DNA of 64,000 nucleotides from GCA-016699835 sp964543905 (GCA_964543905.1 CAZIZO010000006.1:124001-188000); one strand, 5' to 3'. Counted from the first letter of the stretch, positions 11,009-21,039 are shown. A program made the numbers and translations. The notes: generated by a model not told the origin, from the sequence alone.

Positions 11009-11869
11009 ATGAATCGCGTCACTCGACAAAGTCGTCGTCTCTCTTCAGCGGCATTTACCTTGATCGAAGTGCTTGTGGTGATCGCGGTGATCGCCCTGCT
11101 CATCAGTATCCTGCTACCCGCGTTGAGAAAGGGCCGGGAGGCTGGGCGTTCGGTGGTGTGCCTGTCGAACCAACGTTCGATCGGCATGGCCCTTTCAATG
11201 TACGCGAGCGCCTACAGAGAATGGACGCCGAGAGAGGCCGGCACGAGCGAGTCCGCGCGAGGACCTTTGGTTCCTGCGTGGTACGTGTCGAGCACGAATC
11301 GGGCCGTGTACAACCTGCCTTGGGCGTTTTCGCTGCGGCCGTTCCTCGATCCCCGGGCGATGACGACCAGCGACGACGGAGGGCTGGACGACAAGTATCG
11401 CGACGCCCCTTACTACCGCGACCCCGCACGGCCCAAGGACCCGCACAACATCCATTACGTCATCAACGGCATGACCTTTCGCGATGGGGCGCCGGCGAAC
11501 GGCCCGGGCGTCTCTCGCGAAGACGGCAAGCCACCCACACAAATGAGTCGATACGTCTTCCCGAGCAAGACCATCTTTCTCACCTGCTTCACCGATGACC
11601 CGAACGGCACTCGTTTCGGCTACTTTTACACCAACAACGGGGGCACCAACCTCTCCATTGCCATCTTCTACGATCTTTGGCAATCGTCCAATGTGACGGG
11701 CACGAACACCACCGACCCGACTCGAATGCAGCGTGTTTCACCTCGACGGCACGGCAACGCGACCAACGTCGTGTACCTTGACGGGCACGCCAACCCGATG
11801 CCCGGCTCCGAGGTTGCGAAAGTCGAAAACTGGGACGACGGCGACCACAAAGATCCCGTGCGGTTCTGA
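11009..11869 (+). CDS. Prepilin-type N-terminal domain protein with H-X9-DG motif
   Basis: A 286-residue protein with a type IV prepilin/pseudopilin leader: a basic start, then AFTLIEVLVVIAVIALLISIL (about residues 15-35), cleaved before the F of FTLIE by a prepilin peptidase. Near the C-terminus is RHGNATNVVYLDGHAN, the H-X9-DG motif of the large DUF1559-type pseudopilin families abundant in planctomycetes. Its precise job is unknown; a surface or secretion-associated structure is likely. GGGAGGG directly precedes the ATG. It stands alone, converging on argH. Confidence 0.85.
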   Translation: MNRVTRQSRRLSSAAFTLIEVLVVIAVIALLISILLPALRKGREAGRSVVCLSNQRSIGMALSMYASAYREWTPREAGTSESARGPLVPAWYVSSTNRAVYNLPWAFSLRPFLDPRAMTTSDDGGLDDKYRDAPYYRDPARPKDPHNIHYVINGMTFRDGAPANGPGVSREDGKPPTQMSRYVFPSKTIFLTCFTDDPNGTRFGYFYTNNGGTNLSIAIFYDLWQSSNVTGTNTTDPTRMQRVSPRRHGNATNVVYLDGHANPMPGSEVAKVENWDDGDHKDPVRF

Positions 11870-11885
11870 ACTCGCCCGCGGCACG

Positions 11886-13304
11886 TCACATGGCCAGACT
11901 CGCCTTCGCCTTCGCGACGGCTTGCCGAACCACGTTCGCGCCCGTCCCCCCCACCACCTCGCGCTGCGACAGCGCCGCCGCGAGCGTCAGTTTGCCAAAC
12001 ACATCCGGCCCCACCACCGCGCTGAACGCCTGCAACTGCGCGAGCGGCAAGTCCTCCAGCGCCATGCCCGCCGCGATCGCGTGCCGAACCGCACGCCCGA
12101 CAATCTCATGTGCTTCGCGGAACGCCACGCCCTTCGCCACCAGGTAATCCGCCAGGTCCGTCGCGTTCGCATACCCGCCCTTCGCCGCCCGTTCGCACAC
12201 GTCCCGCCGCACCTTCAGCCCATCCAAGATCGGCGGCACTACCCGCAGGCACAGCGACACATGGTGCATCGCCTCAAACAGAGGCTCCTTGTCCTCCTGC
12301 AAATCCTTGTTGTACGCGAGGGGCAAGCCCTTGACCGTCACCAGAAGCGAAACGAGCGCCCCCACCACTCTCCCGCTCTTGCCGCGGAGCAGTTCGGCCG
12401 CGTCCGGGTTTTTTTTCTGCGGCATCAGACTGCTGCCGCTCGAGACGCTGTCGCTGTACTCGAAGAAGCCGAACTCCTGCGAACCATAGAGGATGAGGTC
12501 TTCACCCAGGCGCGAAAGGTGCACCGCGCAGAGCGAGAGCGCCGCCAGCGTTTCGAGGACGAAATCCCGATCACTCACGGCATCTAGGCTGTTGAGCGTC
12601 GGCCCGTCGAAGTTGAGATCGCGGGCGAGCGCCTCACGGTCAACCTGGTACGCGGTGCCGGCGAGTGCGCCCGAGCCAAGCGGGCACCGATTGACGCGCC
12701 GGCGGGCATCGAGCAATCGCTCCGCATCGCGGGCGAGCATCTCGAAATACGCGAGGCACCAGTGCGCGAGCAAGACGGGCTGGGCGCGTTGCAGGTGCGT
12801 GTAGCCGGGGATGATCGTGTCGATCTCCCGCTCCGCGAGCGAGACGAGCGACGCCCTCGCGGCCTTGAGTTCAGAGAGGCGACTGTCAATCTCGTCGCGC
12901 ACGTACATCCGAAAGTCGGTCGCCACTTGGTCATTGCGACTACGCCCGGTGTGCAACTTTTTTCCAAGCGTGCCGACCTTCTCGATGAGCCGTCGTTCCA
13001 CCCAGGAGTGAATGTCTTCGTCTTGGGGATGGGTCCCACGGTTCTCCGACCCGTGAGGAACTCCCGTGCCGCTCAACGGCACCATCGCATCCGCACGCAC
13101 CTCGCGCTCCAACTCGCCGAGCGCGGCCTCCAGACTCGCCAACTCGGCCTGACTCAGCACGCCGGCCTTGGCGATGGCCTTCGCCCACCCCATCGAGCCT
13201 CGGATGTCTTGCAGCGCAAAGCGATAATCGAACGGCAACGAGTCGTTGAGCGCTCGAAAGAGCGCATCAGGTCCGGATTCGAATCGTCCACCCCAGAGGG
13301 CCAT
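11886..13304 (-). CDS. argH: Argininosuccinate lyase
   Basis: Cleaves argininosuccinate to arginine and fumarate, the last step of arginine synthesis. The 472-residue protein has the N-terminal LWGGRF, the motif GRSRNDQVATD and the mobile catalytic loop GSSLMPQKKNPD, all typical of ArgH. Around residues 65-80 there is an insert before DEDIHSWVE compared with short family members. The ATG at 13304 has AAAGGAG at good spacing; the open frame extends 19 codons further without support. It is not clustered with other arg genes here. Confidence 0.95.
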   Translation of the reverse strand: MALWGGRFESGPDALFRALNDSLPFDYRFALQDIRGSMGWAKAIAKAGVLSQAELASLEAALGELEREVRADAMVPLSGTGVPHGSENRGTHPQDEDIHSWVERRLIEKVGTLGKKLHTGRSRNDQVATDFRMYVRDEIDSRLSELKAARASLVSLAEREIDTIIPGYTHLQRAQPVLLAHWCLAYFEMLARDAERLLDARRRVNRCPLGSGALAGTAYQVDREALARDLNFDGPTLNSLDAVSDRDFVLETLAALSLCAVHLSRLGEDLILYGSQEFGFFEYSDSVSSGSSLMPQKKNPDAAELLRGKSGRVVGALVSLLVTVKGLPLAYNKDLQEDKEPLFEAMHHVSLCLRVVPPILDGLKVRRDVCERAAKGGYANATDLADYLVAKGVAFREAHEIVGRAVRHAIAAGMALEDLPLAQLQAFSAVVGPDVFGKLTLAAALSQREVVGGTGANVVRQAVAKAKASLAM

Positions 13305-13425
13305 GGAAGCTCCTTTCACAGGAGGCAAGCGTACGCGGCTTGATCTCCGCATCGCCCACACTTATGGACGATCTGCAATCGATCGCAACATGAGGCTACG
13401 TCTTCATCGTCCTCTTCTTCGCGGC

Positions 13426-13986
13426 CTATTTCTTCGCCACGCGCGTCTTCGCGCCCATCTTCGTGCTCGTGCGGGCCTTCGCCCGAGCCTTCACGACGGC
13501 TTTCCCCGCTTGCTTCGCGTTGGTTCCCTTCCCCATGGCCGCGAGCACCTTCTCATATCGCGCGATGTACTCCTTTGCCGTCACGCGCCGGAACGCCTCC
13601 GCGATCACGTCCAGCGGCAGATCCTCCAGTTTCTTGAAGCGAATGCAGCACTTGCCCATGTCCAACTTCTTTCCCGCCTTCTTGAACTGCTCGCGGATCC
13701 ACTTCTCCTCGCCCCCGTCCCCGTACGCCGACATCATGTAGAGCGACATGTGCTGCTTCTGCGACGCCAGCCCCGCGAACGGCAGCGGCTTGCTCGGGTC
13801 GCAGTGGTAGCCGGCAGGGAAGACGCTGTGCGGCACGTACCACCCGATCATGCCGTAGTTCATGCCCTCCGCGAACGTCTTGTCCATGTTCTTGAGCACG
13901 ACCTCTCGCACCTTGCTGATCGCCTCGCGACGATCGTCGGGTAACTCCGCGATGTATTGGGCAACGGTCGTGGCCTTGGATTGCAT
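13426..13986 (-). CDS. DUF1801 domain protein with basic tail
   Basis: A 186-residue cytosolic protein. Residues 1 to about 140 match the DUF1801 (YdhG-like) fold: ATTVAQYIAELPDDRREAI at the start, NYGMIGWYVP and KKAGKKLDMGKCCIRFKKL. The last 40 residues are rich in Lys, Arg and Ala, resembling histone H1-like tails, and may bind nucleic acid. The molecular function of the family is not known. It is a single gene, 121 nt upstream of argH on the same strand. Confidence 0.8.
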   Translation of the reverse strand: MQSKATTVAQYIAELPDDRREAISKVREVVLKNMDKTFAEGMNYGMIGWYVPHSVFPAGYHCDPSKPLPFAGLASQKQHMSLYMMSAYGDGGEEKWIREQFKKAGKKLDMGKCCIRFKKLEDLPLDVIAEAFRRVTAKEYIARYEKVLAAMGKGTNAKQAGKAVVKARAKARTSTKMGAKTRVAKK

Positions 13987-14075
13987 GCCGCAATCCTACC
14001 CCAGATCCAAGGCCACCCGGACGAAGGGGTGCGTGGCTCGCCCGAACAGGCCCATCACGCCGATGCTAGACCTCC

Positions 14076-15896
14076 ATGTGCGGAATCGCAGGCATGGCCA
14101 CCCCGCTCGGCTCTCGCCCCTCCCCGACCCGGGGGACCCTGGCACGCATGCGCGACGCGATGGCTCACCGTGGGCCGGACGGCGCCGGTGAGTGGGTGTC
14201 GCGCTCGGGGCATGTGCGGCTGGCGCATCGGCGCTTGGCCGTGCTCGACCCTTCCCCGGCCGGAGCCCAGCCCTTCATGCTCGAGCGCCTCGGCCGAGTG
14301 CTCGGCGTGCTCGTCTACAACGGCGAACTATACAACGACCGCGACCTCCGTGAATCACTGGCCCGCGCCCACGGCGCCTCGTTCCACACGCACTGCGACA
14401 CGGAGACGCTCGCGGTCCTGCTCGCGCTCGAGGGCGCGCGGGCCCTCTCACGGCTCCGCGGGATGTACGCGTTTGCGTGGTACGACGTCGAGCGGGAGAC
14501 GCTGCTCCTGGCTCGTGATCCGCTCGGGATGAAGCCGCTGTACTGGTGGGAGAGCCCGAGCGCCAGCCAACGGGAGATCGCGTTCGCGAGCGAGATCCGT
14601 CCTCTGCTGATGCATCCGGGCGTCTCCACGCAGCCCGACCTCGTGACGGTGAGTTCGTATCTCACGACGATACGAACCACGCTCGGGGCTCGCACGATGT
14701 ATCGCGACATCCGCACGCTTGATCCGGGCGACTGGATCGAGTTCGATCTGCGCGACGAGCGGCTGCGCGAACGACGGGGCCGAACAACGGTGGGCGACGT
14801 CGTCTCGCTTGGCGTGCGTGACCCGTCCGACGTTCGCGCCGTCCTCACCGAGTCCATCACGCGCCACCTGCGATCCGACGTCGCGATGTGCTCGCTGCTC
14901 AGCGGGGGACTGGACAGCACGATCCTCGCCGCCGTGTCGCGGAGGCAGATGAGCGATCTATGGACGTACTGCTCGGGCGTGCCCGCGACGTCGGAGAGCG
15001 AACAGGGAGACCTGGAGTATGCACGTGAGGCCGCCGGCGCTCTCCATACCCGACACACGGAGGCCCCCGTCTCCCGCGAACTCTTCCTCGAACGCTGGAA
15101 GTTTCTCATCGACGCCGCCCGCGTGCCCCTCTCCACGCCCAACGAGGTTGCGATCAACGAAGTCGCGCGGGTCCTGCGCTCCCAAGGCTGCGTCGTGACG
15201 CTCTCGGGGGAAGGCGCGGACGAACTCTTCGCGGGCTACGAAGCCCCGATGAACTCCGCCGCGTCGTTCGTCTCGCGCCAACCCGGCGCGAGCCCTCGCG
15301 AGTGCGCACTCTTCCAACTCACGGATGCCGCATGGGCACCCCTTGAATCCAAACTCGCCCTCCTCAACCGCGGCGCGTGGCGTGCGATTGAGCACGATCA
15401 GGCACTCATCGAGGCCTACACCGAATCCTTCGCCGCCGTCCAGGCCGAGCGCGACGACGAACCCTTGCAAGCGCATCTTCGCTTCTCACGGCGTGTCAAT
15501 CTCGCGGGCCTGCTGCTCCGGCTCGACTCGGCGACCATGCGTGAGAGCGTGGAAGGCCGCACGCCCTTCGCCGATGCCGTCGTCGCCGCGCTGGCCGAAT
15601 CGCTCCCCATGCGCGAGAAGTTCGTCCCCGCGACCTCAACCGAGCAAGCCCAAACCAAGATCGCGCTCCGCTCCGCCTTTTCCGACATGGTCCCCGCATC
15701 GATCCTGCATCGCCCCAAGGCGAGTTTTCCGCTCCCCTTCGCCGAGTGGATCGGAGCGATGACACCCACGCTGCACACCTCCGCGTTCGCTCGCGAACTG
15801 TTCACCCCCGCGGCCTTGCATCTGGTCGCACGCCAGCCCAACCGGCTCTGGCGACTCGCCTGGCCCATGATCAACCTGGCGATGTGGATGCCTTGA
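14076..15896 (+). CDS. asnB: Asparagine synthase (glutamine-hydrolysing)
   Basis: A 606-residue two-domain enzyme. The glutaminase domain begins MCGIAG, with Cys2 as nucleophile after Met removal, followed by RGPDG-like AHRGPDGAGEW and YNGELYN. The synthetase domain has the ATP pyrophosphatase loop LLSGGLDST and LSGEGADELFAGY. Length and motifs agree with AsnB-type enzymes, which make asparagine from aspartate, though related members amidate cell-surface sugars or peptides. No cell-wall genes adjoin, so the plain reading is preferred. The start is fixed by the Met-Cys requirement. Confidence 0.9.
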   Translation: MCGIAGMATPLGSRPSPTRGTLARMRDAMAHRGPDGAGEWVSRSGHVRLAHRRLAVLDPSPAGAQPFMLERLGRVLGVLVYNGELYNDRDLRESLARAHGASFHTHCDTETLAVLLALEGARALSRLRGMYAFAWYDVERETLLLARDPLGMKPLYWWESPSASQREIAFASEIRPLLMHPGVSTQPDLVTVSSYLTTIRTTLGARTMYRDIRTLDPGDWIEFDLRDERLRERRGRTTVGDVVSLGVRDPSDVRAVLTESITRHLRSDVAMCSLLSGGLDSTILAAVSRRQMSDLWTYCSGVPATSESEQGDLEYAREAAGALHTRHTEAPVSRELFLERWKFLIDAARVPLSTPNEVAINEVARVLRSQGCVVTLSGEGADELFAGYEAPMNSAASFVSRQPGASPRECALFQLTDAAWAPLESKLALLNRGAWRAIEHDQALIEAYTESFAAVQAERDDEPLQAHLRFSRRVNLAGLLLRLDSATMRESVEGRTPFADAVVAALAESLPMREKFVPATSTEQAQTKIALRSAFSDMVPASILHRPKASFPLPFAEWIGAMTPTLHTSAFARELFTPAALHLVARQPNRLWRLAWPMINLAMWMP

Positions 15897-15971
15897 CACA
15901 TCCTCCGATCTGGCTGGGATGGTCGCGGAACCCGTCGATCGTGCGAAGAGGACTGATCGCCTCCGCCGCCT

Positions 15972-16325
15972 CTACCTGGGCTTCCGCCTCTTGATCCGAG
16001 TCCCGATCCGGTCGCCAATGCGTGCGTCAAAGCCGCAGTTCGTGCAGACCACCACCTCCACCGCGTTCATCGATCCGCACCCCGGGCAACGCACGCCCGT
16101 CTTCTGCCCCATGTCCAAGACCCAAGCGTTGTCGGCCTTTTCCGACAGATCCGACTCCTGCTCCACCTCCTGCAACTTCTTCACATGCTTTGCTCGTTCC
16201 GCCGCCGCCTTGGCTTTCGCCGCATCATCGAGACAATCCTTGCAGACGTACCGACCCTGCGCATCTTTCGTCCGAGCACGAAACGCGCAATCCAGGCCGC
16301 AGATGGTGCAGATCTTCGCGGACAT
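15972..16325 (-). CDS. Small zinc-ribbon protein
   Basis: A 117-residue soluble protein with four CxxC pairs: CTIC and CKDC in an N-terminal module, CPGC and CTNC in a second. A charged Ala/Lys/Glu-rich helix lies between them (about 34-60). The paired CxxC sets predict two structural zinc sites. The tail is basic. Function unknown; such proteins are common in planctomycetes. An AGGAG motif precedes the ATG at 16325. It converges on asnB and is divergent from the next gene by 67 nt. Confidence 0.7.
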   Translation of the reverse strand: MSAKICTICGLDCAFRARTKDAQGRYVCKDCLDDAAKAKAAAERAKHVKKLQEVEQESDLSEKADNAWVLDMGQKTGVRCPGCGSMNAVEVVVCTNCGFDARIGDRIGTRIKRRKPR

Positions 16326-16392
16326 CCAACTCCTGTACGGAGGCTCAATCGTACACCCTCGCTCCGCCTATCGGCCCCGCCAACAATGCCGC

Positions 16393-17652
16393 ATGATCAC
16401 GCTTGCTCTGCTCACCTTCGTCCTCGCCCAACCTCCCGCGGACGCACCCAAAGGCCCGGCGCTGGATTGGAAATCGCTCGAAGCGCCGCTGCTGGCGAAT
16501 CACACGCAACTCACCTCACGCGACGAGTTCATCAAGGCCGGGGAGTCCTACTTCAGCCCCGATGGGCAGTGGATCGTCTTCCAGGCGACGCCGGCGCCTT
16601 CCGCCGGCAACGCAGCCGACCCGTTCTACGGCATGTACATTTCCAAGTACACCAACGGCAAGATGATCGGCACTACCCGCGTGAGCCCGACGGGTTCCGC
16701 CAACACCTGTGGCTGGTTTTCACCCACTTCAAAGTCCGTCATCTTCGGCAGCACACGCACCACGCCGAAGGACGAAGGCCCCTCGGGCTATCAGCGCGGT
16801 TCCAGCCGATACCGCTGGGCCTTCCCCGCCGAGATGGATATCGTGCAAGCGACGTACGACATCCAGGTGCAAGTCCAAGACGGCCCCTTGATCGAGGAAG
16901 GAAAGGGCCCCTCGCCCATCATCAACACGCGCTCCAAGATCGGTGACGCAACCACGATCTTCTCCCGCCCCAACTACGACGCCGAGTGCTCCTACGACAC
17001 GTCCGGGCGCTTCATCCTCTACGCCCACATCGAGGACGCGAGCGAGGGCGCCAAGCCCGACGCCAATATCTACATCTATGACACCAAGACCCAGAAGCAC
17101 CACCCGATCGTGGTTGCCCCGGGCTACGACGGCGGGCCGTTCTTCTCTCCCGACGGCAGGATGATCTGCTATCGCTCCGACCGCAAAGGAAACGACCTCC
17201 TCCAGATCTTCGTCGCACGACTCAAGTTCGAGAAGGACGCCGAGGGCGTCGACATCCCGGTCGGCATCGAGCACGAATATCAACTCACCGACAATGAGCA
17301 CGTCAACTGGTGCCCCTACTGGCATCCGAGCGGGAAGTTCCTGGTGTATGCGACGAGCGAGGTGAGCCATGCCAACTACGAGGTCTTTGCGATCGAGGTT
17401 GATCCCAAGAAACTCGATGCCGCGAAGTCGGCAACCACGGAGCACGGGGCGATGACCGTACGGGTCGAGGGGCTTCGCAAGCGTCGCATCACCAGTGCCG
17501 ACGGCGCCGATGTCCTCCCTGTCTTCTCGTTCGACGGCAAGTACATGATGTGGACCTGCCAACGCGGGCCGAAAGCCGACGGCGAAGCCAAGCCCAGCAG
17601 CCAACTCTGGATCGCCGAGTGGAAGGGTGGCGACGATCCGTTTGGCAACTAG
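16393..17652 (+). CDS. TolB-like PD40 beta-propeller protein, exported
   Basis: A 419-residue protein with a short signal peptide (about 1-17, ending near the AQPPADA). It has repeated PD40 motifs (ESYFSPDGQWIVFQA, GPFFSPDGRMICYRS, WHPSGKFLVYAT, FSFDGKYMMWT), the blades of a TolB-type propeller. It is predicted to be periplasmic. PD40 propellers bind proteins or carbohydrates; no enzymatic domain is present. The chosen ATG gives a plausible signal peptide; the open frame upstream runs through the divergent gene. No Shine-Dalgarno is seen. Confidence 0.75.
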   Translation: MITLALLTFVLAQPPADAPKGPALDWKSLEAPLLANHTQLTSRDEFIKAGESYFSPDGQWIVFQATPAPSAGNAADPFYGMYISKYTNGKMIGTTRVSPTGSANTCGWFSPTSKSVIFGSTRTTPKDEGPSGYQRGSSRYRWAFPAEMDIVQATYDIQVQVQDGPLIEEGKGPSPIINTRSKIGDATTIFSRPNYDAECSYDTSGRFILYAHIEDASEGAKPDANIYIYDTKTQKHHPIVVAPGYDGGPFFSPDGRMICYRSDRKGNDLLQIFVARLKFEKDAEGVDIPVGIEHEYQLTDNEHVNWCPYWHPSGKFLVYATSEVSHANYEVFAIEVDPKKLDAAKSATTEHGAMTVRVEGLRKRRITSADGADVLPVFSFDGKYMMWTCQRGPKADGEAKPSSQLWIAEWKGGDDPFGN

Positions 17653-17763
17653 ACCGTCCTCGCCATGACGAAAGAACACCGAGAGCGTGTTCATGCCCGG
17701 CTCGAGGCAACCAGCGGGTGCGGTGTGATGCGTTGATCGCAGGTATGACGAAGGCGGCTCACC

Positions 17764-20700
17764 TCACCTCGGCGCCACAATGGTCCCCGGCTGCTTGACC
17801 TCGATGCGACCGGTCTTGAGATTCCACAGGATCCGGCGTGCGGTCAAGGGCGTGCCTGCTTGCGGTTCGAGCAGCGTCACGTTGCTCCCCTCACTCGACG
17901 AGGCATCCACCTCACCCGCGATCGCGTTGTAGAGCAACTCGTCGGCCTGCACCTGCCGCCCCTGATTCGCCAGCCAGGCGCTGCCCTTCGCGGTTGCCCA
18001 TTCCAGTTGCCCGAGGCTGGACTCGATCGTGCCCGCCCTTCGTGGCGGGCCGGACGGCGCCGCGTCGGTCTTCGAGAGTTTGGCGCGAACCTCCGTCGCC
18101 GCCGTCAACTCCGTGATGGTGTCGTCCTCCAGGCGACGATGGCGCAGCGCGACGTCCTTGGTCAGGGTCAGCGTGCCGTCGGAACGGTTCGCCACCAACG
18201 AGCCACCCCAGCGGAACAGGGCCTCACCCGACGAGTCGGCGAGTTGGGACAGCGGGTCGAGGCTCGTCCCCGCTTTGGCGTTCGCGGCGGCTTGCCGTTC
18301 GCGCTGGTCGAGCACGAACATCCTCCCCGCGATGGGCACGGTGAGCGTGCTCGCCGCGTGGTCGACGTGGATCTCGAGCCCTTCCAGATACAAGAGTCGC
18401 TCGATGGTATCGCTCGCCTCACCGTCTCCACGCGGCACGAAGCGACGGGAATCGACCCTCACCGGCCCTCCCTTCTCGCGGACCGTCCCGGCCCCAAAGG
18501 CGACTGCGCGGAGCAGGGTTCGATCACCCAACGGGCCTGAGTCGCCTTCGGCTGAGGGAAGCGTCATCGGGGAAGCGGCTGGGTCCACCGCGAAGGGGGA
18601 TGCCGACGTGGACCTTCGTTGCGGGGTGACCCAGATCGCGACGCTCTCGGCGTCAAGGGTGTCCCGCTGGAGCGGCCCCTGCTCCCAGACCATGCGGACG
18701 CCGCCGTCGCATCTCACGTGCCCCGCGAGATCGTCGAACGTCATGCCCGTGGTCCAGGCGGCGGTCACTCGTCCGCGATCGTCGCGGGCACGCCCATCAG
18801 CGTTGTCCAGAAGGTCCTGGTGCTCGAACGTACCCGGACCCACCACGCGGACCTGGCGTGGGCCTCCCTCGATGTGGATACGTGTCCCATTGACCTGCGT
18901 TTGTCGTTGCCCCACGAACGCGCTCGTGCCCGTGAGTTCCACAATCTCCAATCTCGGCACGGCCTGCAACTCGTCTCCGCCGGCAAAGACGGCCGAAGGC
19001 CCGGCGAACGAAATGTTCCCCTTCGCCACGACCTGGTCGACCTCGTTCGCGTTGTCCTTGCGAACGAGCGACGCCTGCAAGAAATCGGCCGAGAGCGTGG
19101 ACCCCTGACGAAAGCCTGAGACGCTGCCCATCGCCGTCAGGAGCGCCGGATCCGAGTCGCCCCCGCCCGGACGAAGATCGAACGCCACGTCGATCGTGTC
19201 GGCCGAGAGCGCTCCACCCGAGAAGTCGGCAAGGCTCGCCGAGCCCGTGAGCGTCATCGTCGTGAGCACCGTCCGGTCGGGGTTGCCCGGATCAGGTACG
19301 AAACGCGCGTCGAGGCGATCGGCGCCAAGCCGCCCGTTTCGATCACCCGCGCCAATACCCCCGACCAGCGTTGAAGAGTGCAACTTGGGCGTGATCTGCC
19401 CGTTCTCCACCGCGAAGACAAACGCAGCGCTCTCGATCCACGTGAGGTTGCGGGTGTTGTGATCGTGCCCGGCATGCGCGGGGTCATCGCCCGCGTGCGT
19501 GTCCACTTCACCCTGCAAGGCGCCCGCGCCCGTGATCACGACTCGCCCTGTGCTGATGCCGATGCTCACCCGCTGCACGACCGCCTCGCCCGAGCCGGGC
19601 ATCGACAGTCGCACAACCTGGTCCGACGACTGGGTCAAAAGCGTGATCTCTCGTGGCGTGGCGGCATACCGCACCTCCGGCGCGGAACCCGACGCGCCGG
19701 TCTTCTCGTCTCGGAACGTCACAAGGCGATCCGGATTCGCCGTGAATCGCAACGCGATGTCCGTGCCTTCGAGTTCGACGGGAGATTGCGCCAGCGGCCT
19801 GACTTCGAGCGGCCCCGTCCACGTGATGCGGACGGGTTCGCCACGGTCGCTCGCCCCATCCTGAACCAGAGTCATGCTCGATGCCTGCTCGGTCGGCGCG
19901 GGCACGCCCGCATCGGTCGCGGACGGCTTTGTCGGCGGCGCGGGAGTCGGACCCACCTTCGCCTTTGGCTCGCCCATCGCCGTCGCGGGGAGTTTGTTAT
20001 TGATCAACCGCATCCACGCTTCGAGCCGGTCCGCGGAGATCGACCGACCGCCCTGCTCCACCGTCACGGGGCTCTCGATGACCAGCCGATAAAACGCCTC
20101 CACCGGGACGGACGGCTCCTTCGGCGGAACGTCGCTTGGCACGGGAGTCGCCGGCGAAGCCGGAGATCGCGCCCCAGGAGCCGCGAGCGGTCGAGGGTCT
20201 TTGGAATCGGGCTTGGGCGGGAGGACCGACGTTTCCGTGCGTGGGGACGAAGGCGATGCGGGCGCCCCCCCGCTCGGAGCGTTCCACTTCGCATTCGATT
20301 GGAGCACCAGCGGCGACTTGGCTTCTTCGATGCGCAAAAACTCAAGTCGTTGCTCCGCATCGCTGAATCGCATCGTCGCGTTTCTCGCACGGAAGGTGAA
20401 CGCATCACTCTGGATGTCCAGTTCGTCGGGAATCGTCACCTCCCCCAACGGCCCGTCGTAATACATGATCGGCGTCCTGGCGATCAACCACGCATGATCG
20501 CGGGAAGGGTCAATCGTCGTCGTGCCCGGCGCATCTCCCGCCTTGGGGTCAAAGAGCCTCAACTCGGCGTTCCCCCGCATCACCGCGCGCTCGGGGCGCG
20601 AGCCCGGCTGCTCGCTGGGGATGTACGCCTCGGCCTCGTCGGCGGTGATCCGCGCCAGTCGTCCCGATCGCGGGAAGTGCCACATCTCGGGCAAAACCAT

Positions 20701-20988
20701 CTTGACCTGGCGATTCTCCATCTGCTGCGTCGATTTGGCTCGGATGTACCCGGATCGCCGAGAAGGATCACTCTTGTCCGCGATGTCGATCGTCACGTCC
20801 GACGCCCGTGCGCCTTGGCGGAGGTCCGGGGGTGGGCCCGCTGGGTCACCGGAGGTGACCGAGCGCGGCGGTGGTTCCCCTCCAAGCAGCGAGAACCACA
20901 CCAACACGCTGATCGAGGCCGTGCCCGCCAGAGCGGCCAGCACAAGCCCCGCGGAACGCGACATGCCACGACGTGAAGTCCGATACAT
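17764..20988 (-). CDS. Very large LptC/OstA-like envelope protein (putative)
   Basis: A 1,074-residue protein with one N-terminal membrane anchor (about 12-36) and the rest outside the cytoplasm. Residues 60-230 look LptC-like: a beta-rich section with SGYIRAKSTQQ, ARITADEAEAYIP and MRGNAELRLF. Two Pro/Ala-rich linkers (about 235-295, 340-370) separate it from a long series of OstA/LptA-like segments. These have phrases such as ISADRLEAW, ALSADTIDVAF, VVAKGNISF and QADELLYN that alternate sequestered-strand patterns with ADxL turns. The pattern suggests a lipopolysaccharide transport bridge in one chain. That is inference from the repeat style; no lpt genes adjoin. The ATG at 20988 has AGGA upstream; GTG at 20991 is an alternative. 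Confidence 0.5.
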   Translation of the reverse strand: MYRTSRRGMSRSAGLVLAALAGTASISVLVWFSLLGGEPPPRSVTSGDPAGPPPDLRQGARASDVTIDIADKSDPSRRSGYIRAKSTQQMENRQVKMVLPEMWHFPRSGRLARITADEAEAYIPSEQPGSRPERAVMRGNAELRLFDPKAGDAPGTTTIDPSRDHAWLIARTPIMYYDGPLGEVTIPDELDIQSDAFTFRARNATMRFSDAEQRLEFLRIEEAKSPLVLQSNAKWNAPSGGAPASPSSPRTETSVLPPKPDSKDPRPLAAPGARSPASPATPVPSDVPPKEPSVPVEAFYRLVIESPVTVEQGGRSISADRLEAWMRLINNKLPATAMGEPKAKVGPTPAPPTKPSATDAGVPAPTEQASSMTLVQDGASDRGEPVRITWTGPLEVRPLAQSPVELEGTDIALRFTANPDRLVTFRDEKTGASGSAPEVRYAATPREITLLTQSSDQVVRLSMPGSGEAVVQRVSIGISTGRVVITGAGALQGEVDTHAGDDPAHAGHDHNTRNLTWIESAAFVFAVENGQITPKLHSSTLVGGIGAGDRNGRLGADRLDARFVPDPGNPDRTVLTTMTLTGSASLADFSGGALSADTIDVAFDLRPGGGDSDPALLTAMGSVSGFRQGSTLSADFLQASLVRKDNANEVDQVVAKGNISFAGPSAVFAGGDELQAVPRLEIVELTGTSAFVGQRQTQVNGTRIHIEGGPRQVRVVGPGTFEHQDLLDNADGRARDDRGRVTAAWTTGMTFDDLAGHVRCDGGVRMVWEQGPLQRDTLDAESVAIWVTPQRRSTSASPFAVDPAASPMTLPSAEGDSGPLGDRTLLRAVAFGAGTVREKGGPVRVDSRRFVPRGDGEASDTIERLLYLEGLEIHVDHAASTLTVPIAGRMFVLDQRERQAAANAKAGTSLDPLSQLADSSGEALFRWGGSLVANRSDGTLTLTKDVALRHRRLEDDTITELTAATEVRAKLSKTDAAPSGPPRRAGTIESSLGQLEWATAKGSAWLANQGRQVQADELLYNAIAGEVDASSSEGSNVTLLEPQAGTPLTARRILWNLKTGRIEVKQPGTIVAPR

Positions 20989-21039
20989 CACGAGAATCCT
21001 AGTGACCGCGACCGCCTCACGCAGTCCGTACCATTAGGC

